The notes under the pieces: generated by a model
Seen by the model: the letters and a program-made list of their open reading frames with translations, nothing else
Databases searched by the model: none
Told to the model about the DNA's origin: nothing
Origin: Acidobacteriota bacterium
Lineage (GTDB): Bacteria; Acidobacteriota; Blastocatellia; Chloracidobacteriales; JADJPF01
Length of the DNA: 64,000 nucleotides
NCBI GenBank assembly: GCA_016213785.1
Contig: JACQZQ010000021.1
Location: 1-64,000, forward strand
Direction of reading: 5' to 3'
In this document: positions 25,648 to 34,559 of the stretch, piece after piece
Layout: every line of letters starts with the position of its first letter
How positions within the stretch are numbered: the first letter of the stretch is position 1
Program-made: the position numbers and the translations under genes

Positions 25648-26658
25648 ATGAATGCTATAGAAGAAATTCTAGCTGGGTTAGAACAGTTTCTGCTAGCAGT
25701 TTCAACTACATCATTAAGTTATGATGAACTTTCCCCAGTACAATTTGTAAAAGATATTTTTGAACAAATAGAAAGTAAAAAACTTACTTGGACTGACAAT
25801 GTTACTTATGTACCAAATATTATTCATCTCTTTGTATTTCCAACAAGAGTAAGAAAATTACAAGAAGTAGAAACAATATTTAGCAGCAAAGAATTTTACC
25901 AATATATTTATGCTTATATAGAAGCAAACAATTATAAGTTATTTGATTTTCTACATACAGAGATTGATATTTTGCCTGGAATACCAACAAAAACAAAATC
26001 AGGCCGCTTACAAGGCCGTTATTTACCAAGACTTGAATGGCCTAATCACAAACAAACGCCTAGCGGACTAGATGCTATGGTAGAAGCTACAGCAAGTCGT
26101 ATTATCAAAGTTACACATCCTCTAACAGAAACTTTTCCATTAGCACTTTTGCATCCTATTAATGCGTGTGCTTTTCGAGATTATTTTTTAATAGTCAAAA
26201 GCCTAACTTATTTGGGGCGTTCTAGGAATGTATTTTCTGATAAAAAAGAAGTTCTTATGCCTAATGATTTTGCTTTTGCTCGTACATCTGATGCTATTAA
26301 TAAATCTGTTTCCCGTAGACATGCAGTGATTGAATTTCGACAAGAATTATTTTTCTTAAAAGACCTTAATAGCCGTTGTGGAACAGCAATTCAGAGATAT
26401 ATAAATGGATGGCAACAATTTATTGCTCCAAGCGATGATAAAGGTATTGCTTTAGCAAACCATGATGTTATTCGCTTAGGTAATGCTTTACTCACATTTC
26501 GTTATATTTACCCTACAGAAGTTCCTAAATTAATGCGTAAACTCCTTTCACAAGGCTGGTTAGAGCCTAAAATATCGCAAGATCTTAAAACTAGACAATA
26601 TAATTCGCTATTTTTATTTTCTAAGCTGATTAAGTATTTTGAAAATGGTGAAAAATAG
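25648..26658 (+). CDS. FHA-domain protein (336 aa)
   Basis: The C-terminal part is a forkhead-associated phosphothreonine-binding domain: SLTYLGRSRNVF (the GR motif), KSVSRRHAVIEFRQ (SxxH motif) and LKDLNSRCGTAI (the N-S-x-x-G-T type signature). The N-terminal ~190 residues resemble the DUF3662-like region that precedes FHA in some actinobacterial kinase-partner proteins, but this match is weak. ATG 25648 is preferred over an in-frame TTG at 25621 because GAGG lies 6-7 nt upstream. An FHA reader fits a genome with several Ser/Thr kinases, but no kinase gene is adjacent. Confidence 0.82.
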   Translation: MNAIEEILAGLEQFLLAVSTTSLSYDELSPVQFVKDIFEQIESKKLTWTDNVTYVPNIIHLFVFPTRVRKLQEVETIFSSKEFYQYIYAYIEANNYKLFDFLHTEIDILPGIPTKTKSGRLQGRYLPRLEWPNHKQTPSGLDAMVEATASRIIKVTHPLTETFPLALLHPINACAFRDYFLIVKSLTYLGRSRNVFSDKKEVLMPNDFAFARTSDAINKSVSRRHAVIEFRQELFFLKDLNSRCGTAIQRYINGWQQFIAPSDDKGIALANHDVIRLGNALLTFRYIYPTEVPKLMRKLLSQGWLEPKISQDLKTRQYNSLFLFSKLIKYFENGEK

Positions 26659-26762
26659 GCTTTTCTACTAGCTCTCTTTTAATAACTATGCATAATTTGG
26701 TTAAATACACAAATAACCATAAATAAATACACAAAATAATTTATTAGAAAGGATTATAGGCA

Positions 26763-27551
26763 ATGTTTTTGAAAGAAATTTTTTTAGCAGGCATTCTAGT
26801 ATTTATTCTTAATATTGTCGCTTTTTCACAAATTACAGAAATGCCTCCACCTCCGCTGCCTGATCCTGCACTTCTAGCTGATATTTTTCAAGCCACTGAC
26901 AACTTACAAAAACAGGCTAAAGTAGTGGAATTTAAGGAACAGCTTGGATTTCGTCTTGCATGTGTCTTACCTGAAGGACGTAGGACTAGAAATATTCAAA
27001 ATCGTAATGTAGATTTTAGACAATCAGCCGATTATGCTATTCGAGCTGAGTCTGGTCAAATAATAGAAAAAAAATTATTAGAAACCCATCAACCACCACG
27101 CTTTGACTTAAATAATTTATTTAGAGTTATTAATATACCTACAATACAAGAAACTTTTCCTGGTGTAGCATCCATAAAAACAGCCTTTCTTACCTTTGTT
27201 AGCAAAGATTTTGTTAATGGTTATAAAGAGGTAGAAAGAGAAAAAATTAATAAACAACCTGCTATTAAACTAGCATTAAGATTTCGCCCAGGTCGTATCC
27301 CAATAGAAGATTGTTTTCTATGGATTGATGAGAAAACCCATGTACCTGTACAAGCAGAACTTAAAATAGGAGATATTGGCCGTTATAGTAATGTAGTCTT
27401 AAAGATTTCTTTTGATATAACTAACCTTAATCAATTGCCTAATACAATTACTCAAGAAGTAACTTGTAGCACTTATGAAGACGGGATTCCTTTGCGTTTA
27501 GAACAAACCAGTATTTACTCAGAAATTAGATCTGTCTCAAAAGAAGAATAA
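26763..27551 (+). CDS. Secreted protein of unknown function, possible lipoprotein-carrier fold (262 aa)
   Basis: The signal peptide is FLKEIFLAGILVFILNIVAF. The mature part has a beta-rich look with long amphipathic strands, for example VPVQAELKIGDIGRYSNVVLKI, typical of the LolA/VioE-like half-barrel used by outer-membrane lipoprotein carriers; this is a weak structural guess. Two Cys residues (LACVLPEG and IEDCFLW) could form a disulphide. A weak AAGGA lies upstream of ATG 26763. A perfect hairpin follows the stop. Confidence 0.6.
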   Translation: MFLKEIFLAGILVFILNIVAFSQITEMPPPPLPDPALLADIFQATDNLQKQAKVVEFKEQLGFRLACVLPEGRRTRNIQNRNVDFRQSADYAIRAESGQIIEKKLLETHQPPRFDLNNLFRVINIPTIQETFPGVASIKTAFLTFVSKDFVNGYKEVEREKINKQPAIKLALRFRPGRIPIEDCFLWIDEKTHVPVQAELKIGDIGRYSNVVLKISFDITNLNQLPNTITQEVTCSTYEDGIPLRLEQTSIYSEIRSVSKEE

Positions 27552-27556
27552 ATAAA

Positions 27557-27600
27557 ATAGACATTATAGAAACAAAATCTTTGCTTTCTATAATGTCTAT
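27557..27600. terminator. Perfect 16-bp hairpin after the secreted-protein gene
   Basis: atagacattatagaaa (27557-27572) pairs exactly with 27585-27600, with a 12-nt loop, 5 bp after the stop of the gene at 26763-27551. A T-run is lacking. It probably ends transcription from both convergent genes. Confidence 0.6.
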
Positions 27601-27622
27601 GTTAATTACGCTTGCTTATAAT

Positions 27623-27660
27623 GTCTAACTGTCTAACTGTCTAATTGTCTAACCATCTAG
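27623..27660. repeat. Direct repeat of gtctaact-type 8-mers
   Basis: Four to five successive copies of gtctaact, gtctaatt, gtctaacc and catctag lie between the hairpin and the stop of the NHL protein gene. The tract resembles the GTCT-rich tract at 17149-17186. Confidence 0.6.
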
Positions 27661-27672
27661 TTAATAAACCAA

Positions 27673-30396
27673 CTAAGGTAATTTAAGTAAATACTTATTA
27701 GACTCCTTACCATTTACTGTAACCGTAATATTATTTTCTCCTGATTTTAGATTTAGCTTTTTCTTATTTCCAACCAAAGTTATAGAAGTCTCAGATTGTT
27801 TAGTTATATGATTACTAATATCCATTTGATTAATAGAGACTTTAGCACTAGTACTAAATCTAAGCCCCTCAAGAAAAAGGCTTGGTTTATTTAAAATAGC
27901 AAAAGAAACTACTGGAGCATCTGAATTAGGCTCGTCAACTCTAGCAGTTATACTACCTTTAACTACTCTAATTCTATCGTTAAAGAGGTCTGTAAAATAG
28001 ATATTTCCTTTACTATCAAGAGCAATTTCTCTAGAGACTGCAAATTTAGCTAAAGTAGCTTTACCTCCATCACCATCAAAACCTGTTTTACCCGTTCCTG
28101 CTACTGTTGTAATAATATTAGTTATTGCATCAATTTTGCGAATAACATTATTACCATCATCAACAAAAAACAGATCTCCCCGACTATTTAAGGTTAAGCC
28201 ATTAGGGAAACTTATTTTAGCCTTTGATGCTAAATCGCCATCACCACTAAAACCTGCTTCACCTGTTCCTGTTACTGTTCTAATAATGCCAGTTTGAGCA
28301 TCTACTCTACGAATACGGTTATTAAAAGAGTCTGAAAAGAATATATTTCCTTTGCTATCAACTGTTACAGCAGTAGGAAAAGAGAGTTTAGCTTGAGTTG
28401 CTTGAGCACCATCACCACTAAAACCTGCTTCACCCGTTCCTGCTACTGTTGTAATAATACCTGTTTGAGCATCTACTTTACGAATTCGATTTGTTCTATC
28501 AGTAATAAAAAGATTTCCTTTAGAATCTAGAGTTATACCTTCAGGAAAATCTAGGCGTGCTCTACTACCAAGTATTCCATCACTTGTAGATCCACCACTA
28601 CGCCCAACACCAACTATTGTATTAATAACTCCTGTAGCCATATCAACTCTGCGTATACGTTGATTTCCACCATCAGAAATAAATAGATTTCCACTAGATG
28701 AAGCAAGCCTAGGTTGATTTGCTATACCTGCTTTTGTTGCTAAACCACCATCACCTAAAAAAGCATATTCTCCAATGCCAGCAACCGTAGTAACCATATT
28801 AGTATTAGGGTCTAGTTTACCAATCCGGCTACTAGTATCGCCAAAGAAAATATTATCTTTAGAATCAACTGTTAGACCTGTTGGCCCGCTTAAAATAACT
28901 GATGTAGGTGGATCTCCAGCTTTAGTAAAGTCTACTTGCTTATTACCGGCTACAGCAGTAATTATTCCTGTTTGAGCATCTATTCGACGAATTTTTCTAG
29001 TATGGGAATCTGCAATAAATAAATTATCATTTTTATCTATTGCTAAACCTGAAGGAAAAACTAATGTTGCATCTTTAGCAGGCCCACCATCGCCATCAGA
29101 ACCTTCTAAATTACTTCCTGCAATAGTTGTAATAATCCCTTGTGTATCTATTTTGCGAATACGTTGATTACCCGAATCTGCAATAAATAGATTGCCTCTA
29201 TTATCTTTTACTATAGCAGAAGGCTGATTAAGCTTAGCATCCTTAGCTAAAGCCCCATCACCAGAAAAATTACCCTCTCCTGTGCCTGCAATAGTTGTAA
29301 TTATTCCTGTTTGTGCATCTACTTTACGAACTCGGTTATTTTGTGAGTCTACAATTAACAAATTATTTTGATTATCAAAGGCTAAGCTATAAGGAAAATT
29401 CAAGGTTGCATCTTTAGCAGCACCACCATCACCACTAAAACCAAATCTTCCTGTGCCTGCAATAGTTGTAATTATTCCTGTTTGTGCATCTACTTTACGA
29501 ACTCGGTTATTTTGTGAGTCTGCAATAAATAGATTCCCATTATTATCTAGAATAATTCCTCTTGGAGAATTAAGCGAACACGATGTAGCAAGAACTCCAT
29601 CTGCACCTACACCTATTTCTCCTATTCCAGCTACTGTAGTAATAACACCTGTCTGTACGTCTACTTTACGAATAGAATTATTATTTGCATCAGCAATAAA
29701 TAAGTTTCCTTTACTATCAAGTGCTACAGCAACAGGATTAGCTAAACTTGCTGCTATAGCATTTTCTCCATCGCCAAAAAAAGCAAACTCTCCATTACCT
29801 GCAATAGTTGTAATAATCCCTGTTTGAGCATCCACTTTGCGAATACGTTGATTTCTTAAGTCGGCAACAAATAAATTACCATTTGCATCTACAGCTACAT
29901 CAAGTGGTTCTAATAAAACCCTTTCACTTAAAGCATTAAAACCATCACCTATATAAGAAAGCCCTCCTATAATGCTAGTAATTTCGCCTTCTTTTAACTC
30001 TGATAAAGGTTTGGGGATGATATTAAATTGCACTTGAGATAGACCATCTTTATTAAGAATAGAAAGTGTACGGCCTCCTGTAATAATTCCTGATGGAACC
30101 TTAAAAACAATTTGAGTTGAACTTTCTAGTCTAAAATCTTTAATTATACGATCTGCTAAAATTACTTGAGTATCAGCACTAAAATTTTGACCTGTAACTA
30201 TAATTTCCTGACCACCTTCTACTCTAGCTATATTACTGCTTAAACTATCTATTTTAGGTGCAATTAGTAGTTCTTGGTTATTTAGTATTTTAGGCTCTAA
30301 AACCTTAAACATAGTATTATTAGCCAAATAAGCTGAATTAGGGATTATTAATTGTGTGGCTAAGATTGCAAGCAAAAAGTTCTTTCCTTTTTTCAT
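27673..30396 (-). CDS. Secreted NHL-repeat beta-propeller protein with TIG domains (907 aa)
   Basis: ATG 30396 is chosen because AGGAG lies 7 nt upstream and it starts a signal peptide (KKGKNFLLAILATQLIIP). An N-terminal IPT/TIG domain (VEGGQEIIVTGQNFSADTQV) is followed by about 12 NHL units of roughly 57 residues, each with ITTIAGTG, then FSGDGG-like and NRIRKVDAQTG motifs. The final ~70 residues are a TIG-like module ending ITVTVNGKESNKYLLKLP. NHL propellers of this Acidobacteriota type are exported and probably bind surfaces or polymers. Two of the units are identical over 71 bp at the DNA level, showing recent internal duplication. The ligand is unknown. Confidence 0.85.
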   Translation of the reverse strand: MKKGKNFLLAILATQLIIPNSAYLANNTMFKVLEPKILNNQELLIAPKIDSLSSNIARVEGGQEIIVTGQNFSADTQVILADRIIKDFRLESSTQIVFKVPSGIITGGRTLSILNKDGLSQVQFNIIPKPLSELKEGEITSIIGGLSYIGDGFNALSERVLLEPLDVAVDANGNLFVADLRNQRIRKVDAQTGIITTIAGNGEFAFFGDGENAIAASLANPVAVALDSKGNLFIADANNNSIRKVDVQTGVITTVAGIGEIGVGADGVLATSCSLNSPRGIILDNNGNLFIADSQNNRVRKVDAQTGIITTIAGTGRFGFSGDGGAAKDATLNFPYSLAFDNQNNLLIVDSQNNRVRKVDAQTGIITTIAGTGEGNFSGDGALAKDAKLNQPSAIVKDNRGNLFIADSGNQRIRKIDTQGIITTIAGSNLEGSDGDGGPAKDATLVFPSGLAIDKNDNLFIADSHTRKIRRIDAQTGIITAVAGNKQVDFTKAGDPPTSVILSGPTGLTVDSKDNIFFGDTSSRIGKLDPNTNMVTTVAGIGEYAFLGDGGLATKAGIANQPRLASSSGNLFISDGGNQRIRRVDMATGVINTIVGVGRSGGSTSDGILGSRARLDFPEGITLDSKGNLFITDRTNRIRKVDAQTGIITTVAGTGEAGFSGDGAQATQAKLSFPTAVTVDSKGNIFFSDSFNNRIRRVDAQTGIIRTVTGTGEAGFSGDGDLASKAKISFPNGLTLNSRGDLFFVDDGNNVIRKIDAITNIITTVAGTGKTGFDGDGGKATLAKFAVSREIALDSKGNIYFTDLFNDRIRVVKGSITARVDEPNSDAPVVSFAILNKPSLFLEGLRFSTSAKVSINQMDISNHITKQSETSITLVGNKKKLNLKSGENNITVTVNGKESNKYLLKLP

Positions 30397-30509
30397 ATAA
30401 GCTCCTAACTTGGGGTTAAAGAGTATAGTAAAGAATAGTAACCTTACTATACTCATTATGCTTAAAACTCTAAATTATTAAGTATTAAGTGACTTCTTAA
30501 GTAATACCC

Positions 30510-31655
30510 TTAGGGAAGGCCAACAGAAAATATCTGGGTATTACTTCCTGGTACGCCAATTTCGCTTACCCAAGAAAAGAAGTTAATTCCCCGAATTGAG
30601 GTTAAATCTACATTAAAAGAACCATTTAAGGTATTTGTTGACACAATGGTTTTAGCACCAAAACTTACTCCACCATCAGTGGATTTAGCTGAAACTATTT
30701 TTAATGAGCCGTTAAAGTCTGTCCAAGACACTGTAACGTTGTTATTAATGGCTGATATAGTTGAGCCTATACCATTAAAACTATTAGGGATAATTTGAGG
30801 AGTGGTAAAAGTTCTACCTCTATTACTAGATTTAGTAAAGTAGATACTAAAACCTCCTATTGGGCCGCTATTAGCCGAAACATAAATATTGTCTTGAGAG
30901 TCAATAAAAGCACTAGTATCAGTACTAAAACTTGGTGAGCCAGTAGCTATTGGCAAAGGGCCAGTAAAAGAACGACCAATGCTATCTCCTGTAACTAAAT
31001 AGGTTATTCCTGTATTTGAATCTCCATAGACAATATAGGTATTTTGTTGTGAGTCAAATAAAATATTTGTAGCTATAGCTGCCTCGCCTAGTCTAGATAT
31101 ATTTCTAGGTCTTGTGTTAAGAGGAAAACCTGTTTCGCTTAAGGTAGTAATATAGGCTCCTCCTGTATTATCAACATTATTAGCAGCAAAATAGGTAATA
31201 AAAACCCTACCGCTTTGATTTATATTAATTTTAGGAACTTGGGCTATTTGGTCTGGAATAGAAACAACTTGAGGGGAAGAAAAGCTTAGGCCATTATTTG
31301 TAGATCTAGAAAGAAAAATAACCCGACCCTGGTTAAACAAACCTGACCAAACTACGTAAATAATGCCACTAGGAGAAACAGCAACATCTGGACTAAAATT
31401 AAGTGTGTTTGTTTGAGAAACTTTAACTGCTGGTAAATAGCTTACACCTCCATCAATGGATTGCTGGTAGAAAATATCTTGTAACCCTTCTAAAGTATTA
31501 TCATAAACTACATTAAGTTTCCCTGGGCTAGCTTTAATAGCAGTAGTTTGTTTAAATCCTTGGTTTTGACTGACTTGTCTTACAGTCTGAGCATTACTTG
31601 CAAATGGGGATAGGAAAAATACCCCCAAAAAAAAGAGGAATAATAGTTTTTTCAT
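30510..31655 (-). CDS. Secreted sialidase-like (BNR-repeat) beta-propeller protein (381 aa)
   Basis: The signal peptide is KKLLFLFFLGVFFLSPFASNA. The mature part carries several Asp-box-like strands typical of six-bladed exo-alpha-sialidase propellers: STNNGLSFSSPQVV, SSNRGRTFTTPQII and STDGGVSFGAKTIV. Catalytic Arg triad and Tyr residues of true sialidases are not evident, so this may be a non-catalytic propeller. It lies 113 bp upstream of the NHL propeller gene on the same strand and may be co-transcribed with it. Confidence 0.8.
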   Translation of the reverse strand: MKKLLFLFFLGVFFLSPFASNAQTVRQVSQNQGFKQTTAIKASPGKLNVVYDNTLEGLQDIFYQQSIDGGVSYLPAVKVSQTNTLNFSPDVAVSPSGIIYVVWSGLFNQGRVIFLSRSTNNGLSFSSPQVVSIPDQIAQVPKININQSGRVFITYFAANNVDNTGGAYITTLSETGFPLNTRPRNISRLGEAAIATNILFDSQQNTYIVYGDSNTGITYLVTGDSIGRSFTGPLPIATGSPSFSTDTSAFIDSQDNIYVSANSGPIGGFSIYFTKSSNRGRTFTTPQIIPNSFNGIGSTISAINNNVTVSWTDFNGSLKIVSAKSTDGGVSFGAKTIVSTNTLNGSFNVDLTSIRGINFFSWVSEIGVPGSNTQIFSVGLP

Positions 31656-31930
31656 AAATTAAGCGCGTCTCCTACTAATTATTGTTTTATTTGTTTGCTA
31701 AAGTTATTAAGGCTTGAGCTTTGAGGTCAAAGCCTAAATTTATTTTTGAATTTAGTCTTGTTAAGCCCGATTAAGCCCTATAAATTTGCTCTGTAAAATA
31801 ACGCGTAAAAAAAATAACCTTGCTATCAGTTTATTTACAATTTTTTTCTAGTTCTTTACACCTCTTAAGTATTATCCTAAAGACCAGAGACTGAAAACTA
31901 AAGTTTTATATTTTTGGAGATGCTTTATTT

Positions 31931-32533
31931 ATGTTTGATGAGGAAAAACCAAAGTTAACAGAACGCTTTGAAGAGGCATTAGTTTATGCAACACGCCTTC
32001 ATTCAAAACAAAAACGCAAAGGAACAGATATCCCTTATGTTGCTCATCTACTTACAGTTGCAGCTTTAGTACTGGAGCAGGGTGGAGATGAAGATCAGGC
32101 TATTGCAGCACTCTTACACGACGCTATTGAGGATCAAGGAGGTCTTCCTACTCAAGAAGAAATACAAAAACGTTTTGGAGAAAAAGTTACAGCCATTGTT
32201 GTAGGTTGTACAGACGCAGATACTTTTCCAAAACCACCTTGGCGAGAACGTAAAGAACGCTATATTGCTCATATTCGTACTGCTCCTATTGAAGTACGTA
32301 GGGTTTCTATTGCAGATAAACTTCACAATGCAAGATCTGTTCTTTTAGATTTTCGTCGTTTAGGGGATGAGGTTTGGAGGCGTTTTCGAGGAGGAAAAGA
32401 AGGAACTCTTTGGTATTATCGTTCTTTAGTAGAGGCATTTCGTGAAAATAATAGCGGCCTTAGCACTTCTATTTTAGAAGAATTAGATCGTGTAGTTTCA
32501 GAATTAGAACGTCTATCTTATGAAAGCTTATGA
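31931..32533 (+). CDS. HD-domain (p)ppGpp hydrolase-like protein, MESH1/SAH type (200 aa)
   Basis: Motifs of the RelA/SpoT hydrolase fold without a synthetase domain: ALVYATRLHSKQKRKG, IPYVAHLL, the HD pair in ALLHDAIEDQGG and IADKLHNARSVL. This matches single-domain small alarmone hydrolases that degrade (p)ppGpp in the cytoplasm with a Mn-dependent HD centre. The length (200 aa) is usual. A GGAG lies about 12 nt before ATG 31931. The substrate is inferred from the family. Confidence 0.85.
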   Translation: MFDEEKPKLTERFEEALVYATRLHSKQKRKGTDIPYVAHLLTVAALVLEQGGDEDQAIAALLHDAIEDQGGLPTQEEIQKRFGEKVTAIVVGCTDADTFPKPPWRERKERYIAHIRTAPIEVRRVSIADKLHNARSVLLDFRRLGDEVWRRFRGGKEGTLWYYRSLVEAFRENNSGLSTSILEELDRVVSELERLSYESL

Positions 32534-32568
32534 AAGTTTATGAAAGACCTTAAGAAAAAGTTTAAGAA

Positions 32569-32623
32569 AACTGGCACATATTGGGCGGCGGGAGGCTGCT
32601 AATTTTAAGAATACGTGCCAGTT
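32569..32623. repeat. Inverted repeat with GC-rich interior
   Basis: Arms aactggcac (32569-32577) and gtgccagtt (32615-32623) are perfect. The interior holds gggcggcgggaggctgct, very GC-rich for this genome. It could be a terminator, a small structured RNA or a mobile palindromic element related to the TTGGCAC hairpins at 1526-1545. Confidence 0.45.
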
Positions 32624-32822
32624 ACTAAACCCAAGCCGTATTTATCTAAAAAGCTTTTTATTAGCTTTTAGCAAAAATACTAGTTTTATCCGTAAATCTA
32701 ATGGTCTAAAAAGAAATTCTTATGCCACAATTATAGTGTAGCTTAACTATTCTATATAATTAGTTTATTGTTATAAGCCTTAAAACAAGTTATTCTTTTT
32801 TGTTCATTTATGGAACGTCCCT

Positions 32823-32836
32823 GTTCAAAATTGAAC
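32823..32836. promoter_or_regulatory. 14-bp perfect palindrome upstream of monooxygenase gene
   Basis: gttcaaaattgaac is self-complementary and lies 84 bp before ATG 32920. Its position suits a repressor or activator operator. The binding protein is unknown. Confidence 0.4.
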
Positions 32837-32919
32837 GCATCCTTATGCACTGAAAGCTAGGTTAAATCTAAACCCAAGTTATAAAGATAAAAGTTGGTAA
32901 GTTAATAAAGGAGTCTTTT

Positions 32920-34389
32920 ATGAATGCATTAGTAGAAAGTTCTTACACTGTAGCCATTATTGGAACTGGGTTTGGTGGTTTATGTATGGCTATCCAGCTT
33001 AAAAAAGCAGGTATTAATTCTTTTATTATTTTTGAAAAAAATGAACATCTTGGAGGAACCTGGCACGATAATACTTATCCAGGTGCAGCCTGTGATGTGC
33101 CATCACATCTTTACTCTTTCTCCTTTGAAGCTAAATCCGATTGGACACGCAAATATTCTGATCAAAAAGAAATTCTTGAGTATTTAGAATATTGTGCAGA
33201 AAAATACAAGATTTTGCCTCATATCCGCTTTAATACAGAAATTGAAAACGCTACTTTTGATGAAGGCTTAGGATTATGGCGTTTTTCTAGTACTAAAGGA
33301 GAAAATTTTACTTCTAAAATATTTGTCTCAGCTTGTGGTCAGCTCAATAGACCTGCTTATCCTAAAATCCCAGGAATTGAAGACTTTCAAGGGGTACAAT
33401 TTCACTCAGCACGATGGAATCATAAGTATGACCTAGAAGCAAAACGTGTAGCAGTTATTGGAACAGGCGCAAGCGCAATACAATTTGTTCCTCAAGTAGC
33501 CAAAAAAGCTAAAGAGTTAATAGTTTTTCAGCGTACTCCAGCTTGGGTTGTTTCAAAACCTGACAGGGCATATTTAGCAATAGAAAAGTCTCTCTTTAAG
33601 CATATTCCTTTAATCCAAAAACTACATCGTGGACAAATTTATTGGTGGAATGAAATTAGATTTCTATCTTTTCAACAAAATACTTTAGCTAATAAACTCT
33701 TTCTTTGGGCAGCACAAAGACATCTAAACCAAAATATTAAAGACCCAGAATTAAAAGCAAATCTTACTCCAGATTATCCATTGGGCTGTAAAAGAATCTT
33801 ACTTTCTAATGATTACTTAGAATCACTAACTAAAAACAATGTTAAAGTAGTCACAGATAACATATTACAAGTAGAAAATGATGGAATTACCTCATCCAAA
33901 AACAAATTTTACCCAGTGGATGCCATTATTTATGGTACAGGCTTTCAAAGTACTGATTTTCTAGCTCCTATGAAAATATATGGACGAAAAGGTCTAGACC
34001 TTAATCAGGCTTGGAAAGAAGGTGCAGAAGCTTACTTAGGTATAACTATAACAGGCTTCCCTAATTTATTTCTTTTATATGGGCCTAACACAAACCTAGG
34101 GCATAACTCTATAATCTATATGATTGAGTCTCAAGTAAGATATATTATGTCTAGCATTAAGGCTTTAAGAGAAAAAAACTTACGTTTCCTAGATGTAAAA
34201 AGTGAGCCTCATAGAAATTATAATAATGAAGTGCAAAGAAGGCTTAAAACCTCTGTCTGGGCGGCTGGTTGTACTAATTGGTATACAAATGCCGCAGGTA
34301 AAAACACTAATAATTGGCCTAGCTTTACATTTGAATATTATTGGCGAACATATAAAATAAATCTTACTGATTATGAATTAGTTACTTAG
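32920..34389 (+). CDS. Flavoprotein monooxygenase, Baeyer-Villiger type (489 aa)
   Basis: Two Rossmann motifs are present: IIGTGFGGL near the N-terminus for FAD and VIGTGASAIQF in the middle for NADPH. Between them lies the Baeyer-Villiger fingerprint FQGVQFHSARW (FxGxxxHxxxW). GGTWHDNTYPGAACDVPSH is typical of the family, as is the late TGFQ and FLLYGPNTNLGHNS. Such enzymes insert oxygen into ketones or aldehydes to give esters, using NADPH and O2. The substrate is unknown. AAGGAG lies just before the ATG. No catabolic partner genes are adjacent. Confidence 0.9.
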   Translation: MNALVESSYTVAIIGTGFGGLCMAIQLKKAGINSFIIFEKNEHLGGTWHDNTYPGAACDVPSHLYSFSFEAKSDWTRKYSDQKEILEYLEYCAEKYKILPHIRFNTEIENATFDEGLGLWRFSSTKGENFTSKIFVSACGQLNRPAYPKIPGIEDFQGVQFHSARWNHKYDLEAKRVAVIGTGASAIQFVPQVAKKAKELIVFQRTPAWVVSKPDRAYLAIEKSLFKHIPLIQKLHRGQIYWWNEIRFLSFQQNTLANKLFLWAAQRHLNQNIKDPELKANLTPDYPLGCKRILLSNDYLESLTKNNVKVVTDNILQVENDGITSSKNKFYPVDAIIYGTGFQSTDFLAPMKIYGRKGLDLNQAWKEGAEAYLGITITGFPNLFLLYGPNTNLGHNSIIYMIESQVRYIMSSIKALREKNLRFLDVKSEPHRNYNNEVQRRLKTSVWAAGCTNWYTNAAGKNTNNWPSFTFEYYWRTYKINLTDYELVT

Positions 34390-34506
34390 ACTTACTTCGT
34401 CTTAAAAGTATATTTTAGTTATAGACTACTATCTTTTTGCTATTTTCAACCAGAGGAAAAGACATTTATAATCTCTAGTTAAACCGCCAAAATTTTATTT
34501 TCCTTT

Positions 34507-34542
34507 AGGAGGTAAAAAGGTCATCTAAAAGATTTTTAGATG
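34507..34542 (+). promoter_or_regulatory. 5'-leader hairpin between a strong ribosome-site sequence and the start codon
   Basis: AGGAGGT (about 34507-34513) lies nearly 50 nt before ATG 34560, too far to serve it directly. A perfect hairpin (catctaaaa 34522-34530 with ttttagatg 34534-34542) lies between, and aaggt with acctt can extend it. Folding could bring the ribosome site closer to the ATG. Confidence 0.35.
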
Positions 34543-34559
34543 TAAAAACCTTAAACTTT

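Larger units (their letters stand above)
32534..32919. other. 386-bp gene-free region before the monooxygenase gene
   Basis: Contains, in order, a 10-bp direct repeat (tatgaaag units at about 32518-32545, overlapping the HD gene stop), an imperfect hairpin with perfect 9-bp arms (32569-32577 with 32615-32623), AT-rich sequence, a 14-bp palindrome (32823-32836) and an AAGGAG ribosome site for the next gene. No gene seen. Confidence 0.6.

Noticed and set aside
28775-29827. Plus-strand open frames opposite the NHL protein
   Set aside because: They mirror the repeated NHL coding units and lack any protein-family signature.
32920-34389. Baeyer-Villiger-type monooxygenase as part of the arsenic locus (ArsO-like)
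   Set aside because: It is separated from arsR by over 6 kb containing other genes and has the BVMO fingerprint rather than an arsenic context.
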